A program made the translations under genes and the position numbers. Shown here one piece after another: positions 5,660 through 6,043 of a DNA stretch of 6,043 bases. The notes beneath the pieces are model-generated. The model was not told the origin of the DNA. It made no database searches and saw nothing but the letters and a program-made list of their open reading frames with translations. Positions within the stretch are counted from its first letter, which is position 1. Each line of letters begins with the position of its first letter. Location of the stretch: the NCBI GenBank assembly GCA_001829395.1, contig MIBD01000096.1, forward strand, positions 5,833 to 11,875, written 5' to 3'. The DNA is from Spirochaetes bacterium GWF1_49_6. Lineage in GTDB: Bacteria; Spirochaetota; Brevinematia; Brevinematales; GWF1-51-8.

Positions 5660-6043
5660 ATGAAAAGGATTCTTATTCGCACGGCAGCGCTGGGGTTGTT
5701 TTTTTTATCGGGAAATACTCTATTCGCGGCGCCGGGTAAACTATCACCGGAATCGCAGAAGCAATTAAAGAAACTTGAGGCGAAGGTTCCCTCGATCTAT
5801 GCGCAGGTATCGACGAGCGCGGAGAACAATACCCTCGGTATCGATTACGATAACGCGGTATACAACTTATCCGTGTACCTCGCGGATACTGGGGCGGATA
5901 TCCGTCAGGGGATGGACATGATCCTTCAGGCATCGTTCTATCAGAGTAAGGTATCTCCATCGGCGGATCAGGTGAATATCGACGGCGACGGATCGGAATG
6001 GGCGGGCGCCGGATGGGACAAACCCGACGAGAAGGGCGACAAT
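5660..6043 (+). CDS. secreted protein, paralog of the upstream gene (partial, 3' end outside window)
   Basis: ATG at 5660 is preceded by AAGGAGG (5648-5654) with 5-nt spacing. The 128 residues seen begin with a signal peptide (MKRILIRTAALGLFFLSGNT…LFA, cut likely after A23 or A24), then a Lys-rich helical stretch (26-50). Residues 60-114 align without gaps to residues 54-108 of the preceding protein, with 21 of 55 identical by my count. The alignment covers GIDYDNAVYNL (against GIDFQKAFINL), YLADTGAD (against YIADSGPD) and the start of a CBM9/DOMON-like module, NIDGDGSEW (against KIDGKDTEW). It therefore probably shares the same N-terminal architecture. Whether it also carries the transglutaminase-like core and calcium-binding repeats cannot be seen here. 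The terminator and separate promoter suggest an independent unit rather than an operon with its neighbour. Confidence 0.88.
   Translation, partial: MKRILIRTAALGLFFLSGNTLFAAPGKLSPESQKQLKKLEAKVPSIYAQVSTSAENNTLGIDYDNAVYNLSVYLADTGADIRQGMDMILQASFYQSKVSPSADQVNIDGDGSEWAGAGWDKPDEKGDN

Noticed and set aside
5673..5960. Minus-strand open frame near the right end
   Set aside because: It is antisense to the partial secreted paralog, which has a signal peptide, ribosome binding site and homology to its neighbour.

Overview
The window reads as a bacterial chromosome segment of moderate G+C. It holds an old mobile-element remnant, a lone biotin synthase gene, a broken toxin-antitoxin module, and the start of a tandem family of large secreted multidomain proteins. 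No taxonomic marker gene is present. The form of biotin synthase suggests an anaerobe, and Sec signal peptides on large modular proteins suggest a cell that exports surface or secreted proteins. I would not name a phylum with confidence.

Layout: (1) 1-300 is the tail of an IS5-type transposase fragment that keeps the first catalytic Asp motif but ends before the other two. (2) 301-528 has no gene; 422-510 can fold into a closed two-hairpin structure. (3) 529-1518, minus strand, is bioB. It has a near-consensus sigma70-type promoter (1552-1580) and an inverted repeat resembling a BirA operator (1520-1550) between promoter and start codon. (4) 1735-2209, plus strand, is a RelE-superfamily toxin-antitoxin operon. 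The antitoxin is intact; the toxin overlaps it by 4 nt and is interrupted by a one-base frameshift near 2066-2069. The module lies between two 37-bp direct repeats (1583-1619 and 2270-2306, one mismatch). (5) 2325-5525, plus strand, encodes a 1066-residue exported protein: signal peptide, CBM9/DOMON-like module, transglutaminase-like domain, then two rounds of acidic Ca-binding repeats plus a further CBM9/DOMON-like module. A hairpin terminator follows at 5565-5588. (6) 5660 to the window end is a second, partial gene with its own signal peptide, whose N-terminal region is clearly paralogous to the first.

The two secreted-protein genes share an upstream 14-mer, GGGTRCATATTATA, close to a strong ribosome binding site. 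The same 14-mer forms the end of the 37-bp repeat. This suggests a conserved promoter used by this paralogous family, and that the toxin-antitoxin module was inserted at, or duplicated, this promoter. The transglutaminase-like/CBM9-like protein pair is the least described part of the window. The most testable details are the biotin synthase cluster-ligand substitutions and the repeated promoter.
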